A stretch of DNA of 57,331 bases from Loigolactobacillus binensis (GCF_005405165.1 NZ_BJDN01000018.1:1-57331), one strand, 5' to 3'; positions 21,727 through 30,214 are shown, numbered from the stretch's first letter. A program made the numbers and translations. Notes: generated by a model not told the origin, from the letters alone.

Positions 21727-21797
21727 CATATTATTTGGCCCGGCAGGGAAGTTCCGGTATAGTTAAGTTACACTCCTGATAGGTTTATTATTAAGTG

Positions 21798-21840
21798 AAG
21801 GGATCGTGGTATAGATAATATACGTCACGATCCTTTCTTT
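21798..21840 (+). terminator. Intrinsic terminator after mvaA
   Basis: AAGGGATCGTG pairs with CACGATCCTTT around a long loop, followed by CTTT. Confidence 0.75.
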
Positions 21841-21977
21841 ATATTAGCGTGGCGAATTCATTTTAAAGTGTAGCCAGGCAGAGTTGCTGGCAACGCACGT
21901 TTATTGTGCAGGCGTCGATAGTGAGTTTTACTTTTTTGATTATTTTAAGAAAAAATTAGTTTTTATGATACCGGCTA

Positions 21978-22007
21978 TTGATTTAAGCGCTTACTTTTTG
22001 CTATAAT
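21978..22007 (+). promoter_or_regulatory. Promoter with embedded cre-like operator
   Basis: TTGATT (21978-21983), 18-bp spacer and TATAAT (22002-22007). Inside the spacer, ATTTAAGCGCTTACT (21981-21995) fits the cre consensus with a single mismatch (T for the fixed G). A cre in the core promoter predicts CcpA repression. Confidence 0.6.
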
Positions 22008-22039
22008 GATTATGAAGTTAATAAGAGGAGTGGTCAATC

Positions 22040-22411
22040 ATGGGCTATCGAAATGGTGAACGTGATGAACTAACTTTAACCGTTGTTGAACCATGGCAAC
22101 GCCAGTCAGGGCAGTATTACTTATTGTTTCAAGATCGAAAAGGTCAACAATATGAATGGTGGCAGGCTTACCCACACCGACTATTTGAGCATACAGGGTC
22201 AACGTTCCGGTTATACGCCGGCGATCAATTAGTGGTTAAATTTACGGTACGCGCGCTACTACAGAATCAGCACTTTAGCATTCAACATGTTTTTATCAAA
22301 CAAATTCAGCAATTGGCACCGCGCGTTGACTTAACTCCGACTGAACAGCATGAATTCCAACGTTTACAAACGGAACTAGCCGATGGGAAATCTTTATACG
22401 AAACCTTTTAG
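22040..22411 (+). CDS. Hypothetical protein, 123 residues
   Basis: I do not recognise a family. The protein is soluble and beta-rich in its first two thirds (LTLTVVEPWQRQSGQYYLLFQDRKGQ), with an aromatic patch YEWWQAYPHRLFEH, followed by a charged helix near the C-terminus (TPTEQHEFQRLQTELADG). No signal peptide or membrane segment. AAGAGGAG stands 10 bp before the ATG, and a strong promoter with a cre-like site lies upstream. Monocistronic; the next gene is 240 bp away. Confidence 0.75.
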   Translation: MGYRNGERDELTLTVVEPWQRQSGQYYLLFQDRKGQQYEWWQAYPHRLFEHTGSTFRLYAGDQLVVKFTVRALLQNQHFSIQHVFIKQIQQLAPRVDLTPTEQHEFQRLQTELADGKSLYETF

Positions 22412-22498
22412 CAAAAATAGATTGTGGCAAGTTAACCAGCTTTAAAAAAATAATTCTAGTACTTAATTTGATTAAATTTTTAATCTTGTGAACTGAGA

Positions 22499-22570
22499 CC
22501 AGTTACCAACTAGTTTTAAGGGTGGTATCAATGCTGCCACTGATCAACTAGCTGCAGTGACTGGCTTTTT
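22499..22570 (+). terminator. Extended imperfect hairpin followed by T-run
   Basis: Three nested pairs are visible: CCAGT (22499-22503) with ACTGG (22560-22564), CTAGTT (22510-22515) with AACTAG (22546-22551), and GGTGG (22521-22525) with CCACT (22537-22541). Five Ts follow. It may terminate the 22040-22411 gene or act as an attenuator in the leader of the P-type ATPase gene; the sequence does not decide. Confidence 0.5.
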
Positions 22571-22652
22571 AGATATAATTTTTTAGTTAGGGTTTAATTT
22601 ATTTACTTCATGCAAACATGGATGATAGAGTAAAAGGACTGGAGGTGAGCTG

Positions 22653-24482
22653 ATGGAACATCGTTATCAATTTGGGGCAACCGTCGGTGTTGGCGTTGTT
22701 GCGCTAGGATTACAATTCATTTTTGATCAAGCTTTGGCAGCACAAAGCTTGGTCACTTTGTTGGGTATCGTGATGACGATCATTATGTTGATCGATATGT
22801 TGAAAACGTTACGTTCCGGTCAGTATGGGGTGGACTTGTTGGCTATTTTAGCCGTTGGGGCTACCTTAGCAGTGGGTGAGTACTGGGCTAGCCTATTGGT
22901 ACTGGTCATGTTGACCGGTGGTGACTCCTTAGAAGATTATGCAGCGCAACGTGCTGGTATTGAGTTAAAAGCCTTGCTGGATCATTCACCGCAAGTGGCT
23001 CACCGGCTAGTTAATGGCCAATTAAACGATATTCCAGTCTCCGTGGTGGCTGTCGGCGATCATCTGATCGTTAAGCCAGGAGAAATGGTGCCGGTAGATG
23101 GTCGTGTACTCAGTGGAGTATCCAGTTTTAACGAAGCCTCCTTAACCGGTGAATCCCGGCCAGTTGAAAAATTAGTGGGTGCGGAATTACTATCTGGTGC
23201 AGTCAATGGTGATATTGCGGTAACAATGGTGGTTGATCAGGTTGCGGCTAACAGTCAATATCAAGCCATCGTTAAATTAGTGCAAACGTCTAAGGAGCAA
23301 CCGGCCCATTTTGTTAGAATGGCCGATCGCTATGCCGTACCCTTTACATTAATTGCGTTACTGATCGCTGGCGTGGCCTGGGCACTTTCTGGCGACCCTG
23401 TTCGCTTTGCTGAAGTTTTGGTGGTAGCGTCACCTTGTCCGCTGATTCTTGCAGCACCGATCGCACTGGTAGCGGGCATGAGTCGTGCCAGTCGTAATGG
23501 TATTATTGTCAAAACAGGTACTACGATTGAAAAATTAGCTCAGGCGCGTACGATCGCTTTTGATAAAACGGGGACGATCACGCAAGGCCAGTTGACGGTG
23601 ACGCAAGTTGTTACAGTGGCCCAATTAAGTGCTACAGAATTATGTCAATTGGCCGCTAGTGCTGAGCAACAATCAGGCCATATTTTAGCCCGTTCGTTGG
23701 TGAATTATGTTGGTCCGACCAAGTTATTGCCAATCAGTCATTTAAATGAGGTGACAGGCGCTGGAGTTGCGGCAATGGTAGGCACCCGGCAGGTTAAGGT
23801 CGGCAAACTAAATTACGTGGCGCCGGCAATTACGCGCTCACCAACGCAGCAAACAGCAATCCACGTGGCCGTGGCCGGTGAATACGTTGGGTATATTGAA
23901 TTTAGCGACCAAGTACGGCCGGAAGCGGCAGCGACTATTCAAACTTTGCGGCAAGCCGGGCTGCAACAGGTGTTGATGTTAACCGGTGATCAAGCGGCTA
24001 TTGCCACTAAGATCGCGCAACAAGTTGGTGTTGATGAAGTTCACGCCGGTTGCCTACCACAAGATAAAATTGATTTATTACAGGCGGTACCACCAACGCA
24101 ACAACCCGTTATTATGGTAGGCGATGGCGTTAACGATGCGCCTTCACTGACCACCGCTGATGTGGGGATCGCGATGGGGGCTCATGGCGCAACTGCTGCC
24201 AGTGAATCCGCTGATGTGGTAATTTTAAAAGATGATCTTAACCGTGTGGCGCGGGCAGTGGCGATTGCTCAAGATACCATGCGAATCGCCAAAGGGGATG
24301 TTTTGATCGGTATTGGTATTTTAGTCATTTTAATGTTAGTTGCGGCAACCGGCGTGATCCCAGCACTAGTAGGCGCGTTATTTCAAGAGGCAGTGGATAC
24401 GATCACAATTTTATTAGCCTTACAGGCACGACGTGATCCTAAAAAAACAAAAGGGCCGCTTCGTCAGGTCAAGCAACCGTGA
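22653..24482 (+). CDS. P1B-type heavy-metal ATPase with SPC motif
   Basis: The 609-residue P-type ATPase has TGES (165-168), DKTGT (304-308, phosphorylated D304) and GDGVNDAPSL. The transmembrane metal motif is SPC (260-262) in place of the CPC of Cu/Zn/Cd pumps. There is no N-terminal metal-binding domain and only two short helices before the core, giving about six membrane helices. The last helix carries FQEAVD. SPC motifs are known from Co2+/Fe2+-exporting P1B-4 ATPases, but the HEGGT motif of that group is not seen, so the ion remains open. GGAGGTGAGCTG lies at the ATG. No metalloregulator gene is adjacent. Confidence 0.85.
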   Translation: MEHRYQFGATVGVGVVALGLQFIFDQALAAQSLVTLLGIVMTIIMLIDMLKTLRSGQYGVDLLAILAVGATLAVGEYWASLLVLVMLTGGDSLEDYAAQRAGIELKALLDHSPQVAHRLVNGQLNDIPVSVVAVGDHLIVKPGEMVPVDGRVLSGVSSFNEASLTGESRPVEKLVGAELLSGAVNGDIAVTMVVDQVAANSQYQAIVKLVQTSKEQPAHFVRMADRYAVPFTLIALLIAGVAWALSGDPVRFAEVLVVASPCPLILAAPIALVAGMSRASRNGIIVKTGTTIEKLAQARTIAFDKTGTITQGQLTVTQVVTVAQLSATELCQLAASAEQQSGHILARSLVNYVGPTKLLPISHLNEVTGAGVAAMVGTRQVKVGKLNYVAPAITRSPTQQTAIHVAVAGEYVGYIEFSDQVRPEAAATIQTLRQAGLQQVLMLTGDQAAIATKIAQQVGVDEVHAGCLPQDKIDLLQAVPPTQQPVIMVGDGVNDAPSLTTADVGIAMGAHGATAASESADVVILKDDLNRVARAVAIAQDTMRIAKGDVLIGIGILVILMLVAATGVIPALVGALFQEAVDTITILLALQARRDPKKTKGPLRQVKQP

Positions 24483-24585
24483 TTGATGGTATTTGCTGAT
24501 AGTTGTTATTTAGCAAAAGCGCAGGTCAGCGCTTGATCGATCCACCAATATTTTATTGACCAGGTACTAATTGATCGTATGAAAT

Positions 24586-24625
24586 AAGGTCGCGCCATCT
24601 ATTATTGATGGCGCGACCTTTTAGT
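24586..24625. terminator. Bidirectional terminator, P-type ATPase / APC permease
   Basis: AAGGTCGCGCCATC (24586-24599) pairs perfectly with GATGGCGCGACCTT (24607-24620), then TT. Convergent genes share it. Confidence 0.9.
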
Positions 24626-24652
24626 TATTTTTCCCAATGTATGATCAGTTAA

Positions 24653-25978
24653 TCATAGCCGCCTTTTTGTACGCTGGTGACCATAATAAAGCGGTAAGCC
24701 GATTGCCGTCAAACCAATACCAGTTAGTGCCAGAACAGGTTGCGTGAATAGAGTTTCTAGCAAGATAAAGGCACCACCGGCTAAAGCGAATAGTGGCACT
24801 AGAGGATAACCCGGCACTTTATACGGTCGCGGCATGTCCGGTTCACGGCGACGTAAAATAAATACCGCCATAAAAATCAATAAGCTGAATAGCCAGATCA
24901 CGAAAACTAACATATCAGTTAAAAGGTCAAAACTACCTAATAACATCATTATGATGGCAACACCTAGTTCAAATAACCCGGCTAGATAAGGGACCTTGGT
25001 ATGTGGCGTTAACCGGCAAAAATACTGGCTAAATGGTAATTGATCTTCGTAGGCCAAAGCGAAAGGAACACGCATCCCCGTTAAGGTATAGCCGTTGATC
25101 GCACCATAAACAGAAATTAGAATGCCGATGGTGACTAGCTTACCGCCAAAAGCACCAAAAATTTGGCGGGCCGCGTCGGCTGCTGCATTAAGGTTGCCTT
25201 GTAAAGCAGTTAGAGGTAACGTGCGCAAAAAAACGAAATTAATAACAAAATAGATCAAAGTAATCAGTGCTAAACCTAATATAATGGCTAATGGTAGGTC
25301 CCGTTGTGGTCGGCGCAATTCACCTGCAAGGCTGCCTACATTCAACCACCCATCGTAAGCAAACATCGTGGCCAATAAGCCCCCACCTAAAGCCGTCCAG
25401 AAGTTCTGGTGCGGACCTGCGGATAACGGGAGTAAGGTGAAATGAACGGGGTCCCGGGTTAATAAACCAAAGATAATGATCAGGCTGATCGGGATCAATT
25501 TAAATATTAACGTCAAAACTTGTAGTGCACCACCGACCCGCGCACCTAAAAAGTTGATCAAAGTAATGCTGACGCCACAGATGATCGCCAACGGAATCAG
25601 AAGCTGAGGGTTAAGGTGAAATAGATTGAGCAGTTGGGTACTAAAAATAATAGATAGTGCGGCAACATTGGCGGGAAAATAGATCAGCATTTGTGCCCAG
25701 CCTAACAAAAAAGCCCAAGGTTTACCGTAAGTGTATTCGATGTATTTAATGGCACCGCCAGTTTGGGGAATTGCCGTCGCCAACTCCGCCACGGTTAAAC
25801 CGGCACAGATAGTTAACAGGCCACCAAATAACCAAACGAATAAAGTTAAGTTAGCGGTACCGGTCGCGCTGGTGACGCTAGCCACTTTGAAAAAAACACC
25901 ACCACCGATCACGGTGCCCATTACCGTTGCCAGTGCCGCGGCTAAACCCATTTCGCGTTTAAGTCCATTTTGTTCCAT
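24653..25978 (-). CDS. APC-family amino-acid permease
   Basis: The 441-residue protein has about 12 membrane helices. The N-terminal ATVMGTVIGGGVFFK motif is typical of LAT/SteT-type amino-acid exchangers of the APC superfamily, and QTGGAIKYIEYTYGKPWAFL is the conserved helix 2-3 region. The RRREPDMPRPYKVPGYPLVP segment near the C-terminus is another hallmark. Start: ATG at 25978 with TGAGGAA 9 bases upstream; an in-frame TTG two codons earlier is less likely. Substrate not determinable. Monocistronic. Confidence 0.88.
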   Translation of the reverse strand: MEQNGLKREMGLAAALATVMGTVIGGGVFFKVASVTSATGTANLTLFVWLFGGLLTICAGLTVAELATAIPQTGGAIKYIEYTYGKPWAFLLGWAQMLIYFPANVAALSIIFSTQLLNLFHLNPQLLIPLAIICGVSITLINFLGARVGGALQVLTLIFKLIPISLIIIFGLLTRDPVHFTLLPLSAGPHQNFWTALGGGLLATMFAYDGWLNVGSLAGELRRPQRDLPLAIILGLALITLIYFVINFVFLRTLPLTALQGNLNAAADAARQIFGAFGGKLVTIGILISVYGAINGYTLTGMRVPFALAYEDQLPFSQYFCRLTPHTKVPYLAGLFELGVAIIMMLLGSFDLLTDMLVFVIWLFSLLIFMAVFILRRREPDMPRPYKVPGYPLVPLFALAGGAFILLETLFTQPVLALTGIGLTAIGLPLYYGHQRTKRRL

Positions 25979-26060
25979 TATCAAAATTCCTCACTAAATA
26001 AAATAGAATAAGCGGATTATAGCATGGCTTTCTGAAAATTTAGTGAAAGGCGTTTATGCA

Positions 26061-26100
26061 AAAAAAGGAGTCACAACAGCCAAGTTGTGGCGCCTTTTTA
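26061..26100 (-). terminator. Terminator after the DUF4828-like gene
   Basis: AAAAAGG.G.CACAAC pairs with GTTGTG.C.CCTTTTT around AGCCAA. The As on the left give the T-run on the minus strand. Confidence 0.7.
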
Positions 26101-26144
26101 AACCGACCAGCGGATTTTTTTATCTTGTAGTACGGTTGTTAAGT

Positions 26145-26522
26145 TTATTGTTTGGCTTGGATGGAATAAGTACGGTGGTCCGCTTCATCATAAATTTCGT
26201 AAGGTTGCTCGGCTACTGCAGTGATCTGTAGCTCATAGCCATATTGATCGAGAAAAAGTAACCGTTGTGCGGTTAATATGGTGACCGTTCCGGCTAAAGG
26301 GTGGCCGTCAATATGAATGGCCAATTGTGATGAAATCTGTAATTGATGGTGACGGGCTTGCTTAGCATCATAAAATAGCCACGTTCCCATATAAATGGCC
26401 GCTAAGTCATGCTGTGGCTCAGTTTTAGCCGGCCACTTTAGTTTTGGTAAGGATATTTTTTTTAGCCATCTTTGACCACGAACAACAAAGCCTTTCAACA
26501 TACGCCTTAGCACCTTCTTCAT
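26145..26522 (-). CDS. DUF4828-like protein
   Basis: The 125-residue protein has a basic N-terminus (MKKVLRRMLKGFVVRGQRWLKK) followed by a beta-rich domain with YMGTWLFYD, IHIDGHPLAGTV, LLFLDQYGYEL and YEIYDEADHRTY. I recall this pattern as DUF4828, a family of lactobacilli with no known function. The first ATG has no ribosome site; the codon-8 ATG at 26501 (MLKGFV) has AAGGTG 9 bases upstream and may be the true start. Divergent from the Gfo/Idh/MocA oxidoreductase gene. Confidence 0.65.
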   Translation of the reverse strand: MKKVLRRMLKGFVVRGQRWLKKISLPKLKWPAKTEPQHDLAAIYMGTWLFYDAKQARHHQLQISSQLAIHIDGHPLAGTVTILTAQRLLFLDQYGYELQITAVAEQPYEIYDEADHRTYSIQAKQ

Positions 26523-26728
26523 TGGTTAACGTAACTTTAAAATTTGTCTATGTTAGTCCTAAATAATATAGCTACATGATACCACGTTTAACTCATCCAT
26601 AGCGGTAAATACAGTGAATAATCTAACTGAATTTTGTTGTATTTAATTACACGCAGGATTATCGCTTTTTAAGGCCAACTAAGGTAAAATTAAGCCTAGA
26701 AAGAGCATGCGAAAGGAAAGGTGCGGTT

Positions 26729-27739
26729 ATGTTAAAACTTGGGATCATCGGCACTAATTGGATCACTGAACAATTTGTTGAAGCAGCCTTGACCACTAAA
26801 AAATATCAGTTGACTAGTGTTTATTCGCGTAGTCAGGAAAAAGCACAAACATTAGCGGACAAATATCAGGCAACGGAAACTTTTACGGATTTAAATCGTT
26901 TCTTTGCGGAAGGTCAGTTTGAAGTAGTCTATATTGCCTCCCCAAATAGTTTACATTTTGAACAAACTAAATTGGCCTTAGCAGCGGATAAGCATGTGAT
27001 CGTTGAGAAACCAGCTTTTTCTAATCCCAGCGAAATGGCCAATATTTTAGCGTTGTTGTCAAATAAGCCGAAATTATTCTTGTTTGAAGCGGCACGCCAT
27101 ATTCACGAGCCGAACTTTAAAGCCGTGACCAAAGCAATTGGACAGTTGGATCAATTGCAAGGGGCTGTGTTAGGTTATATGAAATATTCTTCCCGTTATG
27201 ACCGCTTTTTAGCTGGCGAGGAGCCAAATATCTTTTCACCGCGCTTTTCCGGCGGTGCACTCCAAGATTTAGGTGTTTACGTGGTTTACGATGCGGTCAC
27301 TTGGTTTGGTGTTCCTAAGGCGCTGCATTATTACGCTAATTTATTGCCTAATGGCATTGATGGGCGCGGTACTGCTGTCCTCCGTTATCCAGATTTTGAT
27401 GTTACGTTGATTATTGGTAAAAACGCAACTTCATATTTACCATCGGAGATTTATGGGTTACACGAAACGTTGGCATTAGGACCTAATGCTGCCGACTTAG
27501 CCACAGTTACCTTGCATAAGGATGATACGACCGTTGCGCTAGGGACAACACCGGCGACTAATCCAATGATCCATGAAGCAGCTGATTTTTACCGGATTAT
27601 TACGGAGAATGATCGTAAAGCGGCGATCAATGCTTTAAAATTAAGCCGTCAGGTCAATCAGGTCTTGTATGATTTACGCCGTTCAGCAGGAATCGTCTTT
27701 GCTGCGGATATAGAGGAGCAGAAAAATAATGGTCAGTAA
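26729..27739 (+). CDS. Gfo/Idh/MocA-family oxidoreductase
   Basis: The 336-residue protein has an N-terminal Rossmann motif (LGIIGTNWITEQFVEAA), the ASPNSLHFEQ block, and the EKPAF motif with the family lysine, followed by the C-terminal GFO domain (GGALQDLGVYVVYDAV). It is an NAD(P)-dependent sugar or inositol dehydrogenase-type enzyme; substrate unknown. GAAAGG lies upstream of the ATG. It overlaps the DEAD-box helicase gene by 11 bp, so the two are cotranscribed. Confidence 0.88.
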   Translation: MLKLGIIGTNWITEQFVEAALTTKKYQLTSVYSRSQEKAQTLADKYQATETFTDLNRFFAEGQFEVVYIASPNSLHFEQTKLALAADKHVIVEKPAFSNPSEMANILALLSNKPKLFLFEAARHIHEPNFKAVTKAIGQLDQLQGAVLGYMKYSSRYDRFLAGEEPNIFSPRFSGGALQDLGVYVVYDAVTWFGVPKALHYYANLLPNGIDGRGTAVLRYPDFDVTLIIGKNATSYLPSEIYGLHETLALGPNAADLATVTLHKDDTTVALGTTPATNPMIHEAADFYRIITENDRKAAINALKLSRQVNQVLYDLRRSAGIVFAADIEEQKNNGQ

Positions 27740-28982
27740 GATTTTTGAACCGGTTTGGCAAACGCTAGGTTTTGAAGCACCAACTGCGATTCAAACCGCA
27801 GTATATCAACCCTTGAAGTCTGAGGATTCAGTGTTAGGTTTAGCACCTACTGGATCGGGGAAGACTTTGGCCTTTGCGCTACCGTTGCTGGAAAAAGTAG
27901 TTCCAGGTGACGGTTTACAATTATTGATCTTAGCACCGGCTCAAGAACTAGCCATGCAGGAACGAACCGCGATCCAACCCTTTGCTAAGGCGGCTGGCGT
28001 TAACATTCAGGCGGTGGTCGGCGGTGCTAATGTTCGGCGGCAGATCGAGCGTTTAAAGAAAAAGCCTGAAGTGATCGTCGCTACACCAGGCCGACTTTTA
28101 GAGTTAGTTGAGCTTCGTAAGGTTAAAATGCACACTTTACAGACCATTGTTATTGATGAGGCCGATAAATTGTTGACTGATGAAAGTCGGGAAATGATTC
28201 GGGATATTGTCCGCAAAGCACCAGGAGAAACTCAGTTAGCCTTTTTCTCGGCTACTAAAATTCCGGTTCTGGATGAGCTACCGAAATGGTTTGGCGTAGC
28301 CGTCAAAACTTTTGACGTTCGGGCTGAAGATACTAGTGCTGGTGAAGTTCAACAGCTTTTTTTAGAGGCGCCGATTCGCAAGCGCAGTGATTTATTGCGG
28401 CGACTAAGCAATTTGGAAGATTTTTATGGGTTGGTTTTCTTTGCTACCTTAGCTGAACTTGAAAAAGTGGCCCAAGTGTTGCGTCATCAGCATGTGCCCC
28501 TGGCAATTTTAGATGGTAATTTACGACAAACCGAACGAGAACAAGCTTTAAATGCGTTGCGCAAACGGCAGATCAAGTTACTATTGACCACCGATGTTTC
28601 TGGTCGTGGTTTGGATATTGCGGCTTTGCCAGCGGTGGTCAACTATGATCTACCACCGGATCTGATCACCTATATTCATCGTGCTGGTCGGACAGGCCGC
28701 ATGGGCCATGCTGGCTGGGTGATCACCTTAGGTAATGAACGTCAATATCGTGATTTGAAACAGTTGGTGCGTAGCCGTTACCAAGTAGCACGCGGTTATT
28801 TGTTTCAAGGGACATTGACCACTACTAAGCCAGAACATGAATTGCGGCAACCAAGGAGAAAACCGGCAGTGACCAAACCAGCTGCAGTGCCGCTTAAACC
28901 AAAGAAGAAAAAACAGCGGCAGCGTAATCGCTTGAATAAAGGCAAACGGAGAAAGACGAACGAAGGCGACCAGCATGATTGA
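27729..28982 (+). CDS. DEAD-box RNA helicase
   Basis: The 417-residue protein has the Q-motif region (FEAPTAIQTAVYQPL), Walker A APTGSGKT, motif Ib ATPGRLLEL, DEAD in VIDEADKLL, SAT in FFSATK, and motif VI HRAGRTGRMG. A Lys/Arg-rich tail of about 50 residues probably binds RNA. This is the smaller CshC/YfmL-like type. It probably remodels rRNA or mRNA; exact substrates are not readable. It overlaps the oxidoreductase gene upstream and the EIIA gene downstream (8 bp). Confidence 0.9.
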   Translation: MVSKIFEPVWQTLGFEAPTAIQTAVYQPLKSEDSVLGLAPTGSGKTLAFALPLLEKVVPGDGLQLLILAPAQELAMQERTAIQPFAKAAGVNIQAVVGGANVRRQIERLKKKPEVIVATPGRLLELVELRKVKMHTLQTIVIDEADKLLTDESREMIRDIVRKAPGETQLAFFSATKIPVLDELPKWFGVAVKTFDVRAEDTSAGEVQQLFLEAPIRKRSDLLRRLSNLEDFYGLVFFATLAELEKVAQVLRHQHVPLAILDGNLRQTEREQALNALRKRQIKLLLTTDVSGRGLDIAALPAVVNYDLPPDLITYIHRAGRTGRMGHAGWVITLGNERQYRDLKQLVRSRYQVARGYLFQGTLTTTKPEHELRQPRRKPAVTKPAAVPLKPKKKKQRQRNRLNKGKRRKTNEGDQHD

Positions 28983-29313
28983 ACATAATGTGGCCGAGGT
29001 CATGACAATTATGACCAGCAGTACGCAAGCGCATAGTTTATTGGAGGGAGCACTTGCAGCGGCTAGAATTGATAATTTTGTGTTGGCTCGCCAGCGCTTG
29101 CAAGCGGCAGGCACGGCATTAAATGATGCGCGTAATGCGCAAACCACATTATTGACGCGGGAGGCACAGGGGCAAACGGTACCGATGACACTATTGTTGA
29201 TCCACGCCCAAGATCATTTGATGAGTACGATCACCTATCGCGATGCAGTTAGTGAGCTGATCACGCTATACCAAAAAATTGCCGGATTGGTAGCAAAAAA
29301 AACGCCGGAATGA
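28975..29313 (+). CDS. Orphan PTS lactose/cellobiose-family EIIA
   Basis: The 112-residue all-helical protein fits PTS EIIA(Lac/Cel). The phosphoryl-accepting histidine is H77 and the structural aspartate D80 in LLIHAQDHLM, exactly the family motif. It would receive phosphate from HPr and pass it to an EIIB. No EIIB or EIIC gene is nearby. It overlaps the helicase gene by 8 bp and is followed 68 bp later by a DUF3284-like gene; EIIA and DUF3284 proteins recur with cellobiose PTS genes in LAB. Regulatory use of the EIIA is possible. Confidence 0.85.
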   Translation: MIEHNVAEVMTIMTSSTQAHSLLEGALAAARIDNFVLARQRLQAAGTALNDARNAQTTLLTREAQGQTVPMTLLLIHAQDHLMSTITYRDAVSELITLYQKIAGLVAKKTPE

Positions 29314-29381
29314 TTTAAATTTTGCTAAGGATAGCGTATACTAACAACCAATCAGAACATTGCTTATGGAGGTGACCGTAA

Positions 29382-29795
29382 ATGAAAATTGAACAGCTAC
29401 TCAATGTTCCCGCAGCGTTTCTCTACCATCAGATCATCGACGCAGAACTTTTTGAAATTCATGCGCATACTGGTCGACGACTTACGGCAACGCAGTTAGA
29501 AGGTTTTACTTATCAAAAACAGTTAGATGATGCGACCCGTGCACAAGTGACGATCACTAAAAATATTCTTAATCGGAGCTATCATTATCAAACGGTCACT
29601 GAGTTTAATCGTTATGAAGTCAAGTATGATATGCTACCGGTTGAAACTGATAAAAGTAAAATTATTTATGAAGAAAAAGTTATTGCACGTGCTTGGCGCC
29701 AGCGCTTATTGGACTTTGTCAGCGATACTTTGTTAGGTGGTTTACGCCGACATAACTTTAAAAAAATGTTTTTACAAATCGAAAAATCGTATTAA
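29382..29795 (+). CDS. DUF3284-like protein
   Basis: The 137-residue protein begins MKIEQLLNVPAAFLYHQI and reads like DUF3284, a START/SRPBCC-like domain seen near beta-glucoside PTS genes. No membrane segment; C-terminal basic stretch LLGGLRRHNFKKMF. GGAGGTGA stands 8 bases before the ATG, and a TATACT at 29337-29342 may give it its own promoter. Its partner is probably the EIIA gene just upstream. Function unknown. Confidence 0.7.
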   Translation: MKIEQLLNVPAAFLYHQIIDAELFEIHAHTGRRLTATQLEGFTYQKQLDDATRAQVTITKNILNRSYHYQTVTEFNRYEVKYDMLPVETDKSKIIYEEKVIARAWRQRLLDFVSDTLLGGLRRHNFKKMFLQIEKSY

Positions 29796-29829
29796 CCATT
29801 ATTGTGTTCAATTTAATGAGCTGAATATT

Positions 29830-29861
29830 AAAAAAATCGCCTTAAAAAAGGCGATTTTTTT
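29830..29861. terminator. Bidirectional terminator
   Basis: AAAAAAATCGCCTT pairs with AAGGCGATTTTTTT around a four-base A loop. It ends the DUF3284-like gene on the plus strand and the 40-codon ORF on the minus strand. Confidence 0.9.
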
Positions 29862-29863
29862 AG

Positions 29864-29986
29864 TTAAAGCTTAATTAGCGGGTGCTCACCACGATGGTTA
29901 CAAATTTTTGCGGGTTCATCAATGTGTGTGCGATTATACCCGGTAATATATAAAACAAGCAGTACAATGGTTAATAGGGCGACCAT
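29864..29986 (-). CDS. Small membrane protein, 40 residues
   Basis: A short ORF on the minus strand: one N-terminal membrane helix (MVALLTIVLLVLYITGY) and a hydrophilic tail (NRTHIDEPAKICNHRGEHP) with one cysteine. Its ATG is preceded by AAGGGAAGTG at the right distance, and its stop lies directly before a bidirectional terminator, so the unit looks complete. I do not recognise a family. Confidence 0.55.
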   Translation of the reverse strand: MVALLTIVLLVLYITGYNRTHIDEPAKICNHRGEHPLIKL

Positions 29987-30140
29987 AAATTCACTTCCCT
30001 TAATATATGGCGCTACGGACTGAATATTCTTATTAGGATACTATAAAACCCTATTTTTGCAACCTTTTAACTCGATTTTACTAAAATCGTCAGGTAACAG
30101 TATTTACAAGATTCTAAAAGCATGAAATAATAGATGTTAT

Positions 30141-30214
30141 GGCCCCTTAGCTCAGCAGGATAGAGCAATCGCCTCCTAAGCGATAGGTCACCGGTTCGAT
30201 TCCAGTAGGGGTCA
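30141..30214 (+). tRNA. tRNA-Arg(CCU)
   Basis: A cloverleaf of 74 nt: acceptor GGCCCCT/AGGGGTC (one G-U pair at 2:71), D-arm GCTC..GAGC, anticodon stem ATCGC/GCGAT with loop CTCCTAA (anticodon CCT), T-arm ACCGG TTCGATT CCAGT, discriminator A. The T-stem has a C-A mismatch at 51:63. The 3' part is repeated 1.2 kb downstream (31413-31435), so this tRNA was used as an integration site. Confidence 0.93.

Noticed and set aside
22519..22534. AGGGTGGTATCAATG looks like a T-box core ahead of the P-type ATPase.
   Set aside because: It lacks the ACCNCG half, there is no stem I or specifier region, and the sequence is better explained as one arm of the hairpin at 22499-22570.
26043..26231. Plus-strand frame of 62 codons after the APC permease gene.
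   Set aside because: It runs through a terminator hairpin, has no ribosome site and overlaps the DUF4828-like gene antisense.
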